NCBI GenBank assembly: GCA_017510605.1
Contig: JAFWMQ010000011.1
Span: 1 to 64,000, forward strand
Source: Clostridiales bacterium
GTDB taxonomy: Bacteria > Bacillota > Clostridia > Saccharofermentanales > Saccharofermentanaceae
Reading direction: 5' to 3'
Length of the DNA: 64,000 nucleotides
This document shows positions 61,480 to 64,000 of the stretch, one piece after another. Numbering within the stretch: the first letter of the stretch is position 1; every line of letters starts with the position of its first letter. The translations under genes and the position numbers were made by a program. The notes under the pieces were generated by a model. It searched no databases. It was not told the origin of the DNA and was given only the letters and a program-made list of their open reading frames with translations.

Positions 61480-62535
61480 ATGGACGAGTTTAAGCGGATC
61501 GAGAGAAGAAAACAGGCAACGCTTGCGCGCCGTCATATCTATACCGAGACGAAAAATCCGGAAACGTTTATCACTTCATTGTCTGATGAAGCAAGAGAGG
61601 CTTTTTTCGAGAGCGAGAAGAAAAGGATCGAGAGAAATCTTAAAAGACGCAAGATCACCAAAGGAATAATAACAGGATTCGGAGTCTTTGCTGCGGTTCT
61701 TATCTCAGCCCTTGCTTTGGTGCCGATCTTCTTTACGTTCCTGAATTCGTTCATGTCTTCTGAAGAGATTGTGTCAAACTATCAGGTTGTCTTCCAGAGC
61801 ATGTCAGGACATGCATCCCAGGGAGCGACATATATGTCGAGGATCCCGGTCCTGAAACTCATACCGGAGGAAGTGACCATAAAACAGTACACGACACTTC
61901 TCTTTATGAATCCCGAATATCTGTTTAAGTATTGGAACTCGATTATACTGACTCTTCCTATCGTCGGAGGACAGATGGTAGTGGCATGCCTTGCTTCCTA
62001 TTCGTTTGCAAGATACAGGAGAAAGAGGAGAGAGGTATTGTTCTTCTCATATATCATCCTGATGCTCATGCCGTTCCAGGTAACACTTGTTCCGAACTAC
62101 ATGATCGCGGAAAATCTGGGTATTCTTGATACGATCTGGGCGATCATTCTGCCGGGTATTTTCTCGACATTCGCGATCTTCCTTCTTACAAAATACATGA
62201 GACAGATCCCGTCGGGATATATTGAAGCGGCAACGCTTGACGGCGCTTCCGAATGGCAGATATTTACGAACATAGCGCTGCCGTTATGTAAGAACGCTAT
62301 CTTCGCCCTGACGATACTTTTATTCATCGATTACTGGAACATGGTTGAACAGCCATTGGTCCTGTTAACAGATACGGCAAAACAACCCTTATCCGTATTT
62401 CTCTCACAGATAAACGAACCGGAATTGGGAATCGCATTTGCGGCGTCGAGTGTCTACATGATCCCGCCGCTACTTATCTTTTTCTGGGGAGAAGATTATC
62501 TCGTGGAAGGAATATCAAGATCAGGAATTAAATAA
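61480..62535 (+). CDS. Sugar ABC transporter permease, MalG/UgpE-like
   Basis: 351 residues from the ATG at 61480, with GGAGG nine bases before it; the longer frame upstream overlaps the partner gene and is not needed. A charged N-terminal tail precedes the first helix (about 65-90), then the family blocks TIKQYTTLLF, FKYWNSIILT, MVVACLASYSFARYRRK and the coupling loop YIEAATLDGASEWQIFTNIALPL. It is the second half of the CUT1-type permease. Confidence 0.92.
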   Translation: MDEFKRIERRKQATLARRHIYTETKNPETFITSLSDEAREAFFESEKKRIERNLKRRKITKGIITGFGVFAAVLISALALVPIFFTFLNSFMSSEEIVSNYQVVFQSMSGHASQGATYMSRIPVLKLIPEEVTIKQYTTLLFMNPEYLFKYWNSIILTLPIVGGQMVVACLASYSFARYRRKRREVLFFSYIILMLMPFQVTLVPNYMIAENLGILDTIWAIILPGIFSTFAIFLLTKYMRQIPSGYIEAATLDGASEWQIFTNIALPLCKNAIFALTILLFIDYWNMVEQPLVLLTDTAKQPLSVFLSQINEPELGIAFAASSVYMIPPLLIFFWGEDYLVEGISRSGIK

Positions 62536-62583
62536 ACATCATGTGTCAGAAAACACATATGCAGGATACGGAGGAACTTGAAG

Positions 62584-64000
62584 ATGGCAAAGAGAAGTGC
62601 TAAAAGAGCAAAGGTTATAAAAGCAATGATTGCTTTTATAGTCATACTTGCATTGCTGACATTCTTCTCGAACACGATAATGAATCTGACCATTCCGAAG
62701 GTTATGGGAACATATGCATCCAGAGGCAATCTCTCATATTCCAACAGCGCGAAAGGTTCGATAACCGTCGAAAACCAGACTGAGGTCAAGGGTCTTGAAG
62801 GAAGGACCGTAGATGAAGTCCTTGTTTCAAATTACGACACTGTAAAAGCCGGTGATACGATACTGACTTTAAAGTCCGTGGAAGAATCCGAAGATCTTCA
62901 GGCAAAGAGAGACCGTCTTAAGACTCTGGAGCGCGAAAAGAATTACGATGAGAGAACCCCCTCCGGCACGGATTTTACTACTTACTATGATGCGATCAAC
63001 AGTGCAAAGGCAACGCTTTCAGAAGCAGAAGACACTTTGGAAAAAGTTCTGAATAAAGAAGCTGTTGAAGACACGTACCAGATAATCATAGATAATGAAT
63101 CGGCAAAAGCAGTATCTCTCGAAGCTTCCGTATCAGCTGCTGCCCAGACAGTAGAAGACATTAAAAGAGAGATAGATCTGATAGATGCCCAGATAGCACC
63201 TCTCCAGTCTCAGATAGAAGTTTATATAGCACTGGGAACCCCTACTCCCACGCCTGTTCCGGGAACTGTTGAAGTAGTAAATACAGAAGAGCCAACAACG
63301 ACAACCACGGCAACCCCTACAACAGGAACAGATGCATCATCTACACCTACATCTTCGTCATCAGATACATCAGCTACGTCATCAACATCTGAAACGACAT
63401 CTGCTACGACGGCCGCAACTACACCCGCAACCGTTCTTGATATTGACGGACTTGATCCTAACTCACCCACATATGAGATGGATAAACTCATTCTCAAGAT
63501 ACAACAGTATGAAGACCAGAAAGCAGCTCTGCAGTCCAGGATAGCTTCTGCTCAAATGCGTTTAGACGAAGCTTCCGCGGCACTTGCCGAATGTCAGGTT
63601 AAGATAAAGGAAGCCCAGGATGAGATAGCTGCACTTGCAACGCTTCCTTCCGAGACAGCTGCGCAAAATGCCGTAAACGCGGCAAAGAGTGCAGTTAACT
63701 CCGCGCAGAAAGCATTGAATGATGCATATACTCAGGCGGGTATTACCGAGGACAAGAACAGGGATCTTTCTGAAGACCGTGACGAAGAGATAGAAAAACT
63801 TAAGAAACAGATAGATGAGCTTGAGCAGCAGGCAAAGATAACATCCATTACGGCTCCGGCATCCGGATATATATATAACATTGCCGTTTCTTCCGGAGAT
63901 GTATTAACTGCCAAACAGGTAGTAACCTGCATTCTCCCGGAGACTGACAGAGTCTGCTCAGTATCATTTACTTTCACAACCCAGGCTGCCCAGAATATTA
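62584..64000 (+). CDS. HlyD-like membrane-fusion protein, 5' part (runs off the window)
   Basis: The frame is open from the ATG at 62584 (GGAGG at 62570-62574) to the end of the window, 472 codons so far. One N-terminal anchor helix (about 12-36) is followed by a lipoyl-like half (VDEVLVSNYDTVKAGDTILTL). Next come a long coiled coil interrupted by a Thr/Ser/Pro-rich stretch (about 220-280), a second coiled-coil arm, and the returning lipoyl half (ITAPASGYIYNIAVSSGDVL). This is the plan of membrane-fusion subunits of exporters. Its position after sugar permeases is curious, and the following genes are outside. Confidence 0.85.
   Translation, partial: MAKRSAKRAKVIKAMIAFIVILALLTFFSNTIMNLTIPKVMGTYASRGNLSYSNSAKGSITVENQTEVKGLEGRTVDEVLVSNYDTVKAGDTILTLKSVEESEDLQAKRDRLKTLEREKNYDERTPSGTDFTTYYDAINSAKATLSEAEDTLEKVLNKEAVEDTYQIIIDNESAKAVSLEASVSAAAQTVEDIKREIDLIDAQIAPLQSQIEVYIALGTPTPTPVPGTVEVVNTEEPTTTTTATPTTGTDASSTPTSSSSDTSATSSTSETTSATTAATTPATVLDIDGLDPNSPTYEMDKLILKIQQYEDQKAALQSRIASAQMRLDEASAALAECQVKIKEAQDEIAALATLPSETAAQNAVNAAKSAVNSAQKALNDAYTQAGITEDKNRDLSEDRDEEIEKLKKQIDELEQQAKITSITAPASGYIYNIAVSSGDVLTAKQVVTCILPETDRVCSVSFTFTTQAAQNI

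Noticed and set aside
63222..63497. Minus-strand Val/Asp-rich frame
   Set aside because: Antisense of the Thr/Ser-rich insert in the HlyD-like protein.
1..64000. tRNA, rRNA, prophage or insertion-sequence genes
   Set aside because: No tRNA-like arm patterns, rRNA sequence, integrase, transposase or phage structural motif was recognised on either strand by eye.

Overview
The window looks like chromosomal DNA of an anaerobic Gram-positive bacterium of the class Clostridia, probably a fibre-degrading gut or rumen type. The grounds are an electron-bifurcating [FeFe] hydrogenase operon, a membrane-anchored GH5 cellulase, many lipobox-type lipoproteins, AAGGAGG-type ribosome binding sites, TPTP-rich linkers, and no outer-membrane genes. 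The genus cannot be fixed from the sequence. I saw no rRNA, tRNA, CRISPR array, phage structural gene or transposase.

Layout. 1-404 is the end of an unknown gene. 536-5612 (minus) is a peptide/nickel-type ABC transporter: binding lipoprotein, two permeases and a fused double ATPase, with a hairpin between the first gene and the rest. 5842-9827 holds a zinc-ribbon/coiled-coil protein and an EF-G paralogue. 9969-14131 is hydCBA. 14436-19114 has a sugar-binding-domain GGDEF cyclase facing a large membrane protein. 19265-20894 has a D-Ala-D-Ala ligase and a dCMP deaminase. 20907-27217 encodes three single-span membrane proteins: a cellulase, a small anchor protein, and a 1117-residue protein that repeats the cellulase's N-terminal type of module and carries a long Ala/Arg/Glu coiled coil. 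27246-28669 is a small protein with five VYGPP-type repeats, joined by a TGATG overlap to a radical SAM/SPASM enzyme. This is the best candidate in the window for an undescribed peptide-modification system. 28729-31964 carries housekeeping-like enzymes, and 32139-35522 (minus) a membrane protein, PilT, a DNA glycosylase and a small zinc-ribbon peptide.

From about 35.3 to 57.3 kb the character changes. Here lie many small lipoproteins and small membrane proteins of unknown function, a BlaI/BlaR-like pair whose sensor ends in two beta-helix modules, duplicated intergenic elements, and five small peptides with double-glycine-like leaders. Three of these peptides (37772, 42792, 56311) have a common promoter module: a TGTTG-box, exactly 27 bp, a TTGG(A/T)T -35 box, exactly 17 bp, a -10 box, then a GAAGCCATC-like start of the transcript. 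This points to a dispersed, co-regulated secreted-peptide regulon. The processing transporter is not in the window.

From 57.5 kb to the end the DNA is core metabolism again: a stand-alone GMP synthase ATP-pyrophosphatase subunit (minus), pyruvate kinase, two sugar ABC permeases and the start of an HlyD-like membrane-fusion protein cut by the window edge. The genes were read by eye. Family names rest on motifs, and no database search was run.
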